From Anaerocolumna sp047777345 (GTDB taxonomy: Bacteria > Bacillota > Clostridia > Lachnospirales > Lachnospiraceae), in the NCBI GenBank assembly GCA_047777345.1, contig JBKEEJ010000007.1, forward strand, positions 62,001-126,000: a stretch of 64,000 nt of DNA. The letters run 5' to 3'. A program made the translations under genes and the position numbers. Positions 17,435 to 26,319 of the stretch are shown piece by piece; position 1 is the first letter of the stretch; each line of letters begins with the position of its first letter. Under the pieces are notes generated by a model, which saw only the letters and a list, made by a program, of their open reading frames with translations, had not been told where the DNA came from and ran no database searches.

Positions 17435-18208
17435 ATGACCAACAAGGATATTTTGCAGGTTGCTATGGATCAGTCTGCCAAGGATTTTAACTGTAAACCG
17501 GAAGATTTTTTACTGAGTCATAATGTGGTTGTTAAATCCGAAATAGGACCGAAGGCAAAAAGTTATTATAATGAACCCATTGCCTGTTGTTTGGTTTCAT
17601 ATGGAAATAATATCGTGGCATCTGTAAAAGATGAGTATCGGGAAATTGTGACGGAATATATCAATACGTTTGAATTCTATCAGTGTTTTGAAATGCCAAA
17701 TTTGCACTGGCTTGATGAACGATTGGCTAAAAAAGGGCAAAGAGTATATTTCATGTCCGAGTATTATCTGCCTGACGTGGATAAGCTGGTAGCCTTGCCC
17801 TGTGATTATGAACTAAGGGTTCTGGAAATGTCTGATTTTTCCAGCCTTTATAAGCCGGAATGGCTTAACGCCTTATGTGAAGAACGCAAAGAATTAGATG
17901 TTTTGGGAATCGGAGCTTATGACGGTGATAAGCTGATTGGACTTGCCGGGTGTTCGGCTGACTGTGACAATATGTGGCAAATCGGAGTGGATGTGTTGCC
18001 TGATTATCGAAGAAAAGGAATTGCATCCGCCCTTACAAGCAGACTGGCCATAGAAATTTTGGAGAGGGGAAAGGTTCCCTTTTATTGCAGTGCCTGGTCC
18101 AATATCAGGTCGGTACGAAATGCCGTAAAGAGCGGATTTATTCCGGCCTGGGTGGAGTTGTCAGTAAAACCACAGGAGTTTGTGGCTAAAATGAACAAAT
18201 TGTTTTAG
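17435..18208 (+). CDS. GNAT-family acetyltransferase with N-terminal extension
   Basis: 257 residues. The catalytic GNAT domain occupies about 125-245, with LIGLAGCSADCDNMWQIGVD and the acetyl-CoA loop VLPDYRRKGIASALTS, then SAWSNIRSVRNAVKSGF. The first ~120 residues form a separate unassigned alpha/beta region (DFNCKPEDFLLSHNVVV) found in a group of clostridial GNAT proteins. The acceptor is unknown. The ribosome site is tgaggaaggg. A terminator follows at 18272, so it looks monocistronic. Confidence 0.85.
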   Translation: MTNKDILQVAMDQSAKDFNCKPEDFLLSHNVVVKSEIGPKAKSYYNEPIACCLVSYGNNIVASVKDEYREIVTEYINTFEFYQCFEMPNLHWLDERLAKKGQRVYFMSEYYLPDVDKLVALPCDYELRVLEMSDFSSLYKPEWLNALCEERKELDVLGIGAYDGDKLIGLAGCSADCDNMWQIGVDVLPDYRRKGIASALTSRLAIEILERGKVPFYCSAWSNIRSVRNAVKSGFIPAWVELSVKPQEFVAKMNKLF

Positions 18209-18594
18209 TTTGCAAACGTTTCGAAGAAAATTTGAATAGGTTTATAAATAAGAAATAGACTTACAAATTAGAAAAGTCTGTATCTTTTTAGTATGCAGGC
18301 TTTTTTCATGTGTGTCTGGCAAAGAAAATTTTAATAAAATCCCAGATTGCCCGGTAATGAAAAGATATAGCAGGAATCAGGTGTCCCGTTCATTTTCATT
18401 TGGGTAATTATATAATATAATTAGATATATCTTGCATAAAAGAAAGGAAAGCAAGTTACAGTTTCATATCCATTCTGTTAAAAATTTACATTTTAGAATT
18501 TATAAATAAAAGTATAAAAAAATATAGTTCCAATAAATCAAAAAGAACAGAATAATAATCATCAAAGTACTAAATTTTCACAAAGGAGAAGCGT
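18209..18594. other. Intergenic region before GH27
   Basis: Holds the terminator at 18272-18306. Just after the GNAT stop, ttgcaaacgtttcg (18213 region) weakly resembles a CcpA cre site. The right half is AT-rich and should carry the GH27 promoter; none of the gtaaaacg-type operators seen elsewhere is present. Confidence 0.4.
18272..18306 (+). terminator. Terminator after GNAT gene
   Basis: aaaagtctgtat (18272-18283) pairs with atgcaggctttt using G-U pairs, ending in a T-run to 18306. Confidence 0.7.
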
Positions 18595-19887
18595 ATGAAT
18601 AAAAATGATTTTGCACCGGTACCGCCTATGGGGTGGAACAGTTATGATTATTATGATACGACAGTAAATGAGGAACAGGTAAAAGCAAACGCAGACTATA
18701 TGGCTGCCTATTTAAAGGAATTTGGTTGGAAATATGTTGTGGTTGACATACAGTGGTATGCGTATGGTGCCGGCACCAAAAGAAAGCAATATCAGTACAT
18801 ACCATTCGGAAAAGTTGAAATGGATGAATATTCAAGGCTGCTTCCTTGTGTGGAGCGTTTCCCTTCCGCAAAAGGAGGAAAAGGATTTAAGCCATTGGCA
18901 GATTATGTCCACAGTTTGGGATTAAAATTTGGCATACATATTATGAGGGGGATACCAAGGCAGGCGGCCCACAATCATGGTAAAATCTTAGGAACAACGG
19001 TTACTGCCGATGAAATTGCAGATCCTTATTCCATATGTAACTGGAATCCGGATATGTACGGAGTGAAACCGGACTGCGAGGGTTCCCAGGAGTATTATAA
19101 TTCCCTATTTGAACTGTATGCTTCCTGGGGAGTAGATTTTGTAAAGTGTGATGATATTTGTCGTATGGATATGCCCTCGGCCAAAAAAGAAATTGAAATG
19201 TTGCATAAAGCAATTTTACACTGTAATCGCCCGATTGTTCTTAGTCTATCACCGGGACCGGCATTGATTCAGGAAGCCGAACACTACAAAAAGTATGCCA
19301 ACATGTGGAGAATTACGGATGATTTTTGGGATAGCTGGCCGTTACTGTTAAATATGTTTGAGCGATGTGAAACATGGCAAAACCATGTATCCAAGGGGTG
19401 CTACCCTGACTGTGATATGCTTCCTTTAGGAATTATAGGAAAAGGTTTTGGAGATGAAAGACATACTAATTTTACAAGAGAAGAACAAGTAACCATGATG
19501 ACCTTATGGTGTATGTTCCGCTCTCCCCTTATGGTTGGAGCAGAGTTAACCAAGCTTGATGAGTGGACTTTAAGCCTTCTTACCAATAAAAAGGTTTTAA
19601 GACTGTTATCTTTAACGGATGGTGCAAAACAAGTTAAGAGAAATAATGAGGAAGCAATTTGGATAAACAAAGATACCGCAAGCAAAGAATATTATCTTGC
19701 AGTTTTTAATTTAAGGGATTGCGAAGGTATCGTAACAGTGAAAGATACTGATATACAGGATTTTTCCCTTCAGGGACAACTGGAGGAATTGTGGACAGGC
19801 GATACTTTTGTAAACAATAAACAGGAATTGGAATGCAAAACAGGCGCCCATGGATGTAAATTATTTAAGATTGAAAGCGTAGAATAA
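18595..19887 (+). CDS. GH27 alpha-galactosidase / beta-L-arabinopyranosidase family enzyme
   Basis: 430 residues, no signal peptide, so cytosolic. GH27 landmarks: PPMGWNSYD at the N-terminus, VVVDIQWY, nucleophile D186 in FVKCDDIC, and acid/base D243 in RITDDFWDSW. It probably removes terminal alpha-galactose, or beta-L-arabinopyranose, from hemicellulose side chains; the two activities cannot be told apart by eye. The ribosome site aaaggagaa is good. It heads the arabinoxylan locus, 160 bp before the lacI gene, which has its own promoter. Confidence 0.88.
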   Translation: MNKNDFAPVPPMGWNSYDYYDTTVNEEQVKANADYMAAYLKEFGWKYVVVDIQWYAYGAGTKRKQYQYIPFGKVEMDEYSRLLPCVERFPSAKGGKGFKPLADYVHSLGLKFGIHIMRGIPRQAAHNHGKILGTTVTADEIADPYSICNWNPDMYGVKPDCEGSQEYYNSLFELYASWGVDFVKCDDICRMDMPSAKKEIEMLHKAILHCNRPIVLSLSPGPALIQEAEHYKKYANMWRITDDFWDSWPLLLNMFERCETWQNHVSKGCYPDCDMLPLGIIGKGFGDERHTNFTREEQVTMMTLWCMFRSPLMVGAELTKLDEWTLSLLTNKKVLRLLSLTDGAKQVKRNNEEAIWINKDTASKEYYLAVFNLRDCEGIVTVKDTDIQDFSLQGQLEELWTGDTFVNNKQELECKTGAHGCKLFKIESVE

Positions 19888-19965
19888 CCTACGGAGCGAC
19901 CCCTGGTTATATTGTGAAGATTTTACATTAGAAAAATGTTTTATGTTTTTTCATAAATATTAAGG

Positions 19966-20011
19966 TTGATATAGTAGAGATATTTCGTTATAATTAAGAA
20001 AAACGTTTTAC
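19966..20011 (+). promoter_or_regulatory. lacI-family promoter with downstream operator (autoregulation)
   Basis: TTGATA (19966-19971), a 17-bp spacer and TATAAT (19989-19994). The palindrome-like gaaaaacgttttac starts four bases after the -10, over the expected start of transcription. This suggests the regulator represses itself. Confidence 0.78.
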
Positions 20012-20046
20012 CTACTTAAATGTTCTAGCAGAAAGGGGCTGATCAT

Positions 20047-21102
20047 ATGGTTACGCTGAAAGAATTAGCTCAAATGTGTAATGTCTCAGTATCAACTGTA
20101 TCAAATGTATTAAACGGAAAGCCAAAAGTTAGTGAGGAGACCAGGCAAAGGGTACTTGAGGTAGTAAAGCAAAGCGGATATCAGGTAAATTATTTTGCTC
20201 AGGTTATGAGAAAACAGAAAACCAGAATAATTGGAATTATCGTAGAAGATTTAACTTTGTTTTGTAATCCGCCTATTATAGAAGCCATTATGGCATATTG
20301 TGAAGAGAACAATTATCGCACTATACTTGTGAATTTAAGATTATATGATAAATGGCAAGACACATGGTATACCGATGAGGAAAAAATCAAATCGGTACTT
20401 CATCCGGCACTGAAGGAATTGTTATCCATTAAAGTGGACGGAATTATGTATGTGGCCGGTCATTGCCGGATTATAAATTATTTTCCGGACGATTTTGATA
20501 TTCCTGCCATTATTGTATATGCGCTGTCCGGGGCGCATAGATTCCCTTCGGTAGTATTTGATGATGAAAAAGGTGGTTACGATATTACCAAGTATTTAAT
20601 TTCGATGGGACACCGCAAAATAGGTGTAATTGCAGGAATTAGCAGTAATCTTCATACCCAAAAGCGAAGTATAGGATATCAGAAGGCATTATTTGAAGAA
20701 CAAATATTATATAATCCTGACTGGATTAAATATGGAAACTGGGAAAGAGAATCCGGATATATCCAGGCAGAACAGCTGGTTAAGGAAGGGGTTACTGCCA
20801 TTTTTTGTATGAATGATTTAATGGCTTCCGGAGCTTATGACTATCTTTATGATAACAATATAGTTGTCGGAAAGGATATATCTATCGTAGGATATGATAA
20901 TAATATCATTTCTGAGTATTTAAGGCCTAAACTTACGACTGTAGATATTCCTTTAAAGAACATTGGTAAAACCGCAGCAGAGTATTTTATTAATTTGCTT
21001 GAAAATGAATTGGACAGTCAAGACAAGAAGGATGTAATAGAATTGCCTTGTGATCTGGTAATAAGAGAATCGGTCAGGAATATTAACAAATCAGAAGACT
21101 AG
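20047..21102 (+). CDS. LacI-family transcriptional regulator of the arabinoxylan locus
   Basis: 351 residues: LacI helix-turn-helix and hinge at 1-60 (VTLKELAQMCNVSVSTVSNV, then LNGKPKVSEETRQRVLEV), followed by a periplasmic-binding-type sensor domain (IGIIVEDL, GIMYVAGH, GVIAGIS, IFCMNDLMASGAYDYL, TTVDIPL). The effector is probably a pentose or pentose oligomer, inferred from context. Near-palindromic gtaaaacg-type sites lie in front of its own gene, the GH43 gene, the GH51 gene and the sugar-transporter operon. They are the natural target of a LacI protein encoded in the middle. The ribosome site is gaaagggg. Confidence 0.9.
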   Translation: MVTLKELAQMCNVSVSTVSNVLNGKPKVSEETRQRVLEVVKQSGYQVNYFAQVMRKQKTRIIGIIVEDLTLFCNPPIIEAIMAYCEENNYRTILVNLRLYDKWQDTWYTDEEKIKSVLHPALKELLSIKVDGIMYVAGHCRIINYFPDDFDIPAIIVYALSGAHRFPSVVFDDEKGGYDITKYLISMGHRKIGVIAGISSNLHTQKRSIGYQKALFEEQILYNPDWIKYGNWERESGYIQAEQLVKEGVTAIFCMNDLMASGAYDYLYDNNIVVGKDISIVGYDNNIISEYLRPKLTTVDIPLKNIGKTAAEYFINLLENELDSQDKKDVIELPCDLVIRESVRNINKSED

Positions 21103-21439
21103 ACGATTATAATGTATAATCCTGTTATACAGGAAGATTTCGGAACCATTTCCGTTAATTTTGGAAAAGGTTTATTCCGTGTCAGGAAAATTACCGGACC
21201 GGAATAATGTCAGGAGTATAAGTATAGTTGCCCTTACCCTTCTATTGATGATAATTTCTGTTAGCTTCCCATACTTAAATAAGTATATTTTATATATATT
21301 TCATTTAAGTATTGTTGGTAAAACGTTTTACATGCATACAATTTTTGTATAATCAGACTATCCCAAGTCGGAATCTTTACTGTATTATTTATAAGATATG
21401 ACAAAGGAGTCTAGATAAATATAAAAAGGAGTGTTTAAA
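21103..21439. other. Intergenic region with operator before GH43
   Basis: Carries the perfect operator at 21318-21331 and TATAAT at 21348-21353. A 63-codon plus frame (21161-21352) is hydrophobic but overlaps the operator and -10 box, so it is unlikely to be a gene. Confidence 0.45.
21318..21353 (+). promoter_or_regulatory. LacI-type operator overlapping the GH43 promoter
   Basis: gtaaaacgttttac (21318-21331) is a perfect 14-bp palindrome. TATAAT (21348-21353) lies 16 bp downstream, placing the operator over the expected -35 box. It is the best-conserved copy of the operator in the window. Confidence 0.8.
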
Positions 21440-22855
21440 ATGAAAAAACAAGGATTAAATCCCTATTTGCCATCTTGGGAGTATATACCGGATGGTGAAC
21501 CATATGTATTTAATAATAGAGTCTATGTTTATGGCTCTCACGACCGTTTCAACGGATATGCTTATTGTTTAAATGATTATGTATGCTGGTCCGCACCGGC
21601 AGACGATTTATCGGACTGGCGTTATGAAGGAGTCATTTATAGAGCTACTGATGTAGAAAATAATGAAGACAGGGATAGCTGCCTTTATGCTCCGGATGTT
21701 GCGGTAGGACCGGACGGAAGATATTATCTGTATTATGTGGACAGCAAGCGCTCTATCGTATCCGTTGCTGTTTGCGATACGCCGGCAGGCAAATATGAAT
21801 TTTATGATTATGTACACTATCCAGATGGAACCAGACTAGGGGAAAGAGAAGGTGATGAACCTCAATTCGATCCGGGGGTATTAAGAGAAGGAGATAAGGT
21901 TTATTTGTATACCGGTTTTTGTGCAATCGGAGATAAATCCAGATCCGGTGCTATGGCAACCGTACTTGGCCCGGATATGGTTACAATTATAGAAGATCCG
22001 GTTATTATAGCGCCAAGTGAGCCATACAGCAAGGGAAGTGGCTTTGAGGGACATGAATTTTTTGAAGCTCCATCCATCCGAAAACGCGGAGATACGTATT
22101 ATTTTATTTATTCCTCAGTTCTTATGCATGAGTTATGCTATGCCACTAGCAAGCATCCTACCAAAGGATTTAAATATGGCGGAACTATTATAAGCAACTG
22201 TGATATGGGTATCAGTACCTATAAACCCGCAAATAAACCTATGTTTTACGGCGGCAATAACCATGGAAGCATTGTGGAGATAAATGGCAAATGGTATATA
22301 TTCTATCACAGGCATACCAATGGGACCAATTTCAGCAGACAAGGCTGCATGGAAGAAATAAAATTCTTAGAGGACGGCTCCATTCCTCAAGTGGAAATGA
22401 CGTCCTGCGGCCCTAATGGAGGCCCGTTAAAGGGACGTGGTGAGTATCCTGCTTACTTAGCTTGTAATCTGTTCTGTGATGAAGAATCTGTCTATACAGA
22501 TTTTACAGGGTCCTGGATGAACAATCAATTTCCCAAGATTACTCAGGACGGCAAAGACGGAGATGAAGAAATCGGTTATATTGCCAATATGAAAGCATCT
22601 GCTACGGCCGGTTTTAAATATCTGGATTTTAAAGATGTAAAAAGAATTAAAATTAAAGTACGTGGCTATTGCAGCGGCGATTTTGAATTTAGAACTTCCT
22701 GGGACGGACCTTCCCTTGGCAGGATAACCGTAGGTTTTTCAAATGTCTGGAAAGAATATGCAGCAGATATAAAGATTCCGGACGGGGTACATCCACTTTA
22801 TATTACTTATACCGGCGAGGGAAGCGCAAGCTTAGCATCCTTTACCCTGGAGTAG
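21440..22855 (+). CDS. GH43 arabinofuranosidase/beta-xylosidase with CBM6-like C-terminal domain
   Basis: About 471 residues, without a signal peptide. The five-bladed propeller domain (about 1-310) starts NPYLPSWEYIPDGEPYVF. Candidate base D18, pKa-modulating D86 in YAPDVAV and acid E209 in FFEAPSI match the GH43 triad. The last ~125 residues (FKYLDFKDVKRIKIKVRGY to the end) resemble a CBM6-type beta-sandwich. It probably removes arabinose or xylose from arabinoxylan oligomers. The ATG at 21440 was chosen over the GTG at 21431 for its aaggagtg spacing. The serine-hydrolase gene lies 62 bp downstream, likely in one operon. Confidence 0.88.
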   Translation: MKKQGLNPYLPSWEYIPDGEPYVFNNRVYVYGSHDRFNGYAYCLNDYVCWSAPADDLSDWRYEGVIYRATDVENNEDRDSCLYAPDVAVGPDGRYYLYYVDSKRSIVSVAVCDTPAGKYEFYDYVHYPDGTRLGEREGDEPQFDPGVLREGDKVYLYTGFCAIGDKSRSGAMATVLGPDMVTIIEDPVIIAPSEPYSKGSGFEGHEFFEAPSIRKRGDTYYFIYSSVLMHELCYATSKHPTKGFKYGGTIISNCDMGISTYKPANKPMFYGGNNHGSIVEINGKWYIFYHRHTNGTNFSRQGCMEEIKFLEDGSIPQVEMTSCGPNGGPLKGRGEYPAYLACNLFCDEESVYTDFTGSWMNNQFPKITQDGKDGDEEIGYIANMKASATAGFKYLDFKDVKRIKIKVRGYCSGDFEFRTSWDGPSLGRITVGFSNVWKEYAADIKIPDGVHPLYITYTGEGSASLASFTLE

Positions 22856-22917
22856 TTTAAGTGATTCATCCTCTCAAACAGGATGAATCCTATCGATTTA
22901 AGAAAGGGAGATATATA

Positions 22918-24075
22918 ATGGATAAGTGGAAGTATTTAAATGAATTTTTACAGGAGTCGGTTAAAACCGGTCCTGCCGGTTGTGGCTGTGCTGTTGCAAA
23001 AGATGGGGAAATTCTGTTTGAAAATTACTATGGTTTTGCGGATATCGAAAAACAGAAGCCGATAACGGAAAAATCGGTATACAGACAGTTTTCTACAACA
23101 AAGCTTGCAGTTGTTACCGGGGCAATGATCCAGTTTGAAAGAGGAAAATTCCTCTTAAATGATCCTATTTATGAATACTTTCCCGAATGGAGAGATACCC
23201 AGGTTGCCGAAAAGCTTGAGGATGGTACATATAAAATAAGACCGGCAAAAAGACCCATACAGGTAAAGGACTGCTTTACTATGATGATGGGTATTGGGTA
23301 CGGTGGTGATGACTATACCCATCAAATGATGGAAAAGGTAAGAAATGAATTAAAAGAAACAGTAGGAGACTATACTCTGAGACAGGATATTTATGCCATG
23401 TCTAAGGTTCCCATCATGTTTGATCCAGGTACCCATTGGCTTTATGGCTTTGGCCATGAATTAGTTGCCGGTTTAATCGAAGTAACATCCGGAAAAACAG
23501 TAGGACAGTTTTTAAAGGAAGAACTGTTTGAACCATTGGGTATGAAGAGCACAGGATACCGCTTTTTTGGAGATATGAGAGAACAGTTGGTAACCTTATA
23601 TCAACTAGAGGATAATGGTAAGAGAACTCCGATTAAAGCTATGTTTGATGAAAGAATGGAGCCGGATGCGAAATATGAAGCAGGTGGTGCCGGCCTGTTT
23701 TCCAGTGTGCGGGATTATGTAGCCTTTACTCAGATGTTAGCTTGCGGCGGTTATTATAAAGGTCATAAAATTATTGGAAAAAATACCATTGATTTAATGC
23801 GTACCAACCAATTAAACGAGCAGCAATTAAAAGAATTCAGAAATTCTTATCTTGACGGATACGGTTATGGTCTTGGTGTAAGAACTATGATGGATCCGTC
23901 CAAAGGAAGTAATACGCCTGTGGGAGAATTTGGATGGACCGGTATGTTGGGTACTTATGTTGCCATAGATCCCAGTGAAAGACTTTCTGTTGTGTATATG
24001 CACAATTTAGTGCCTAATCTGGAACAGTATACTCATCACCGTATACGCAATATGGTATTTGGAGCAATAAAATAG
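22918..24075 (+). CDS. Serine hydrolase of the class C beta-lactamase/esterase family
   Basis: 385 residues. The serine penicillin-binding-type motifs are S59-x-x-K62 (FSTTK), Y176 in LYGFGHE and a C-terminal FGWTGMLG that replaces KTG. No signal peptide is seen, so it acts inside the cell. Members of this family include esterases, and its place behind a GH43 gene hints at a role in removing acetyl or aroyl groups from imported oligosaccharides; this is inference. The ATG at 22918 was chosen because aagaaaggga precedes it; an earlier in-frame start at 22861 has none. A strong terminator closes the unit. Confidence 0.82.
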   Translation: MDKWKYLNEFLQESVKTGPAGCGCAVAKDGEILFENYYGFADIEKQKPITEKSVYRQFSTTKLAVVTGAMIQFERGKFLLNDPIYEYFPEWRDTQVAEKLEDGTYKIRPAKRPIQVKDCFTMMMGIGYGGDDYTHQMMEKVRNELKETVGDYTLRQDIYAMSKVPIMFDPGTHWLYGFGHELVAGLIEVTSGKTVGQFLKEELFEPLGMKSTGYRFFGDMREQLVTLYQLEDNGKRTPIKAMFDERMEPDAKYEAGGAGLFSSVRDYVAFTQMLACGGYYKGHKIIGKNTIDLMRTNQLNEQQLKEFRNSYLDGYGYGLGVRTMMDPSKGSNTPVGEFGWTGMLGTYVAIDPSERLSVVYMHNLVPNLEQYTHHRIRNMVFGAIK

Positions 24076-24095
24076 TAAATTAGAGTCTTATATGT

Positions 24096-24137
24096 GAACC
24101 CAAAATATTAATAAATTTAATATTTTGGGTTCATTTT
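24096..24137 (+). terminator. Strong terminator after serine hydrolase
   Basis: A perfect 15-bp stem gaacccaaaatatta (24096-24110) / taatattttgggttc (24118-24132), 7-nt loop, then ATTTTT. It lies between convergent genes and could also stop minus-strand transcripts. Confidence 0.9.
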
Positions 24138-24198
24138 TATGGAAAAGTCCTTTTCAACTGTATTGAAATATTGTCTGGTGATTTGCGGTGATTAAGAC

Positions 24199-25677
24199 CT
24201 ACTTAATTTCAAGCACAACCACGGATTTTGGCGGAATGCAGGCATAAATTTGATTGTTTTCTAATTTTAGACTGTCAAAAGCGGCAGGGGTAATTGCTTT
24301 CGGATTTTCAAAAGTATTTCTTGCATTCATTTCATCGGAAGTAAGTATTGTGCCGGATATTTTACTTTTTGTGGGCCCTGTTAATTTGCAATCGATTTGC
24401 GCTTCCCTGTTCGGATCCAGGTTGCATAAAGATATGTGTATGGTACCTTCGGAATCCATAGAAGATGAAGCGCTAAGCTGGCTTATTTTGTCTTCCCCAT
24501 ACTGATAATAAGTTTTTTCCAGGTCTGTTTTCAGTAACTGGGCATTCTGGTGTACTGCATACATTTTAAAAACAAAGTAGGTTGGTGTTAATATCATTTT
24601 TTGTCCATCCGTTAATATTACAGATTGCAATACATTAATCATCTGGGCTATATTAGCCATCTGAACACGGTCACAATGGTTGTTAAAAAGATTTAAGTTA
24701 ATGCCGGCTACCAATGCGTCTCTTAGGGTATTCTGCTGATATAGGAAACTTGGGTTTGTGCCTGGCTCCGCCTGATACCAGGTGCCCCATTCATCAATAA
24801 TCAGACCGACCCGTTTTTCCTTATCATACCGGTCCATTATTTCAGTGTGTTTTTTAATAAGTTCTTCCATATACAGAGTCATTTTTAATATGTTAAACCA
24901 TTCTTTTTCATCAAAATCAACGGCTGAACCTTTAGGCTGACTCCAGTCCAACGGCATGGTATAATAATGCAGGCTTAAGCCGTCCATATACTTTCCCGCA
25001 ATATTCATAACTACGTCAGTCCAGTTATAATCATCCGCATTTGCACCGCAAGCGATTTTATACAGCTTATTTTCGCCAAAATCTCTAAGATAAGTTGCAT
25101 ACCTGCGATACTCATCCGCATAATATTCCGGCCGCATTTGACCACCGCCGCCCCAGTTTTCATTGCCTACTCCGAAATACTTTAATTTCCAAGGCTTGTC
25201 TCTGCCATTTTCCTTTCTTAATTTTGTCATGGTGGATTCACCGTCAGAGGTGATATATTCTATCCATTCCTGCATTTCCCTTACAGTACCGCTGCCAAGA
25301 TTACCGCAAATATAAGGTTCTGCGCCAATAAGTTCACAAAATTCTAAGAACTCATGAGTGCCAAAGTGGTTATTTTCTGTAACCCCGCCCCAGTTTGTGT
25401 TTATCATGGAAGGTCTTTGCTCCCTGGGACCAATTCCATCCATCCAGTGATAATTGTCCGCAAAACAACCGCCCGGCCATCTAAGAACAGGTATTTTCAT
25501 TTCTCTTAAAGCTTCGATTACATCTTTTCGCATGCCGTTAATATTGGGAATAGGCGAATCCTTGCCAACCCAAATCCCTTCATAGATACATCGGCCTAAA
25601 TGCTCTGCAAAATGCCCGTAAATATTTTTGTTAATCGTTCCTTTTTTTATTTCAGTGTTAACCTGCATTTTTATCAT
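24199..25677 (-). CDS. GH51 alpha-L-arabinofuranosidase (copy 1)
   Basis: About 492 residues; removes arabinofuranosyl branches from arabinoxylan or arabinan oligomers. The fold starts INKNIYGHFAEHLGRCIYEG, typical for intracellular GH51. The acid/base is E173 in GVGNENWGG and the nucleophile is E296 in LIIDEWGTWY. The ATG at 25677 was chosen for aaagga nine bases upstream, which also gives the usual N-terminus; an ATG six codons earlier would overlap that site. It is divergent from the sugar transporter. Three operator-like palindromes lie between them, so both are probably derepressed together. Confidence 0.92.
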   Translation of the reverse strand: MIKMQVNTEIKKGTINKNIYGHFAEHLGRCIYEGIWVGKDSPIPNINGMRKDVIEALREMKIPVLRWPGGCFADNYHWMDGIGPREQRPSMINTNWGGVTENNHFGTHEFLEFCELIGAEPYICGNLGSGTVREMQEWIEYITSDGESTMTKLRKENGRDKPWKLKYFGVGNENWGGGGQMRPEYYADEYRRYATYLRDFGENKLYKIACGANADDYNWTDVVMNIAGKYMDGLSLHYYTMPLDWSQPKGSAVDFDEKEWFNILKMTLYMEELIKKHTEIMDRYDKEKRVGLIIDEWGTWYQAEPGTNPSFLYQQNTLRDALVAGINLNLFNNHCDRVQMANIAQMINVLQSVILTDGQKMILTPTYFVFKMYAVHQNAQLLKTDLEKTYYQYGEDKISQLSASSSMDSEGTIHISLCNLDPNREAQIDCKLTGPTKSKISGTILTSDEMNARNTFENPKAITPAAFDSLKLENNQIYACIPPKSVVVLEIK

Positions 25678-25757
25678 GGCAATAGATCCTTTCATTCTTA
25701 TAATTTTAGTTTGCGACAGTGAAATTACATAATCTTTGTCTTGATAATATGAAATAA

Positions 25758-25771
25758 GTAAAACGATTTAA
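25758..25771. promoter_or_regulatory. LacI-type operator O1
   Basis: gtaaaacgatttaa, one base short of the gtaaaacgNtttac consensus. It lies 80 bp upstream of the GH51 start. Confidence 0.7.
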
Positions 25772-25826
25772 CTACTTTAAAATTAAATCAAAAATACATA
25801 ATAGTCAATAGGAAATCGCACATTCA

Positions 25827-25840
25827 AATAAACGTTTTAC
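25827..25840. promoter_or_regulatory. LacI-type operator O2
   Basis: aaataaacgttttac has an intact right half (cgttttac) and a weaker left half. Confidence 0.6.
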
Positions 25841-25886
25841 TCCAGTTGTCATAAAATATATCTTTATGTCGGAATTATGTTTATTG

Positions 25887-25900
25887 GTAAAACGTTGCAC
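25887..25900. promoter_or_regulatory. LacI-type operator O3
   Basis: gtaaaacgttgcac has an intact left half and a diverged right half. Centre-to-centre distances of 69 and 60 bp among O1-O3 would allow looping. Confidence 0.6.
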
Positions 25901-26181
25901 ATAAGGAAATGGAAATAAGTCTTGTTATATCCGCAAAAATGCATTCGAAAACTTCAAACTCTTATTGAAATCTATAAAAAACATACCTGTAATTAAAACC
26001 CAGCAAGGGAATATTTCATGGACAGATGCCTGGCAGAGGAGAATTTAAAAAATAACAGACCATTTGGCTAAATTAATACGGGTTTATGAAGCCACCCTGG
26101 CTTATTGTTGGCCTATTTTGGTGAAATTACTGTTATTATAATAGTTATAATACAAAATTTAAAACGATTTATATAAAACTA

Positions 26182-26233
26182 TTGACTTATGGAATGATTA
26201 TGATTATAATAATACCTAAGTAAAACGATTTAC
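26182..26233 (+). promoter_or_regulatory. Consensus promoter and operator of the sugar ABC transporter operon
   Basis: TTGACT (26182-26187), 17-bp spacer, TATAAT (26205-26210), then the operator gtaaaacgatttac (26220-26233) over the first transcribed bases. A second site, ttaaaacgatttat, lies just upstream of the -35 (26159-26172). The -10/operator arrangement is the same as at the lacI gene. Confidence 0.85.
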
Positions 26234-26319
26234 AAAAATTCATTTTTATAATTATTTCAATTTGAAAACTTTTCCTTTGTTTTCAGCTAATAAAGTGTAA
26301 TGCAAGGAGGCAATTTGAT

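Larger units (their letters stand above)
25678..26319. other. Divergent control region between GH51 and the sugar transporter
   Basis: About 640 bp without a gene. It carries operator-like palindromes at 25758, 25827, 25887 and 26220, and a consensus promoter facing right. The middle (25900-26150) shows nothing recognisable. Confidence 0.6.

Noticed and set aside
18211..18228. Possible CcpA cre-like site after the GNAT gene
   Set aside because: One or more key positions of the cre consensus are missing and it lies at the end of a gene rather than at a promoter.
21161..21352. 63-codon hydrophobic plus frame upstream of GH43
   Set aside because: It overlaps the operator and the -10 box of the GH43 promoter and has no ribosome site.
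26159..26172. Extra operator copy upstream of the transporter -35
   Set aside because: Only a partial match (ttaaaacgatttat); noted with the promoter but not counted as a separate site.
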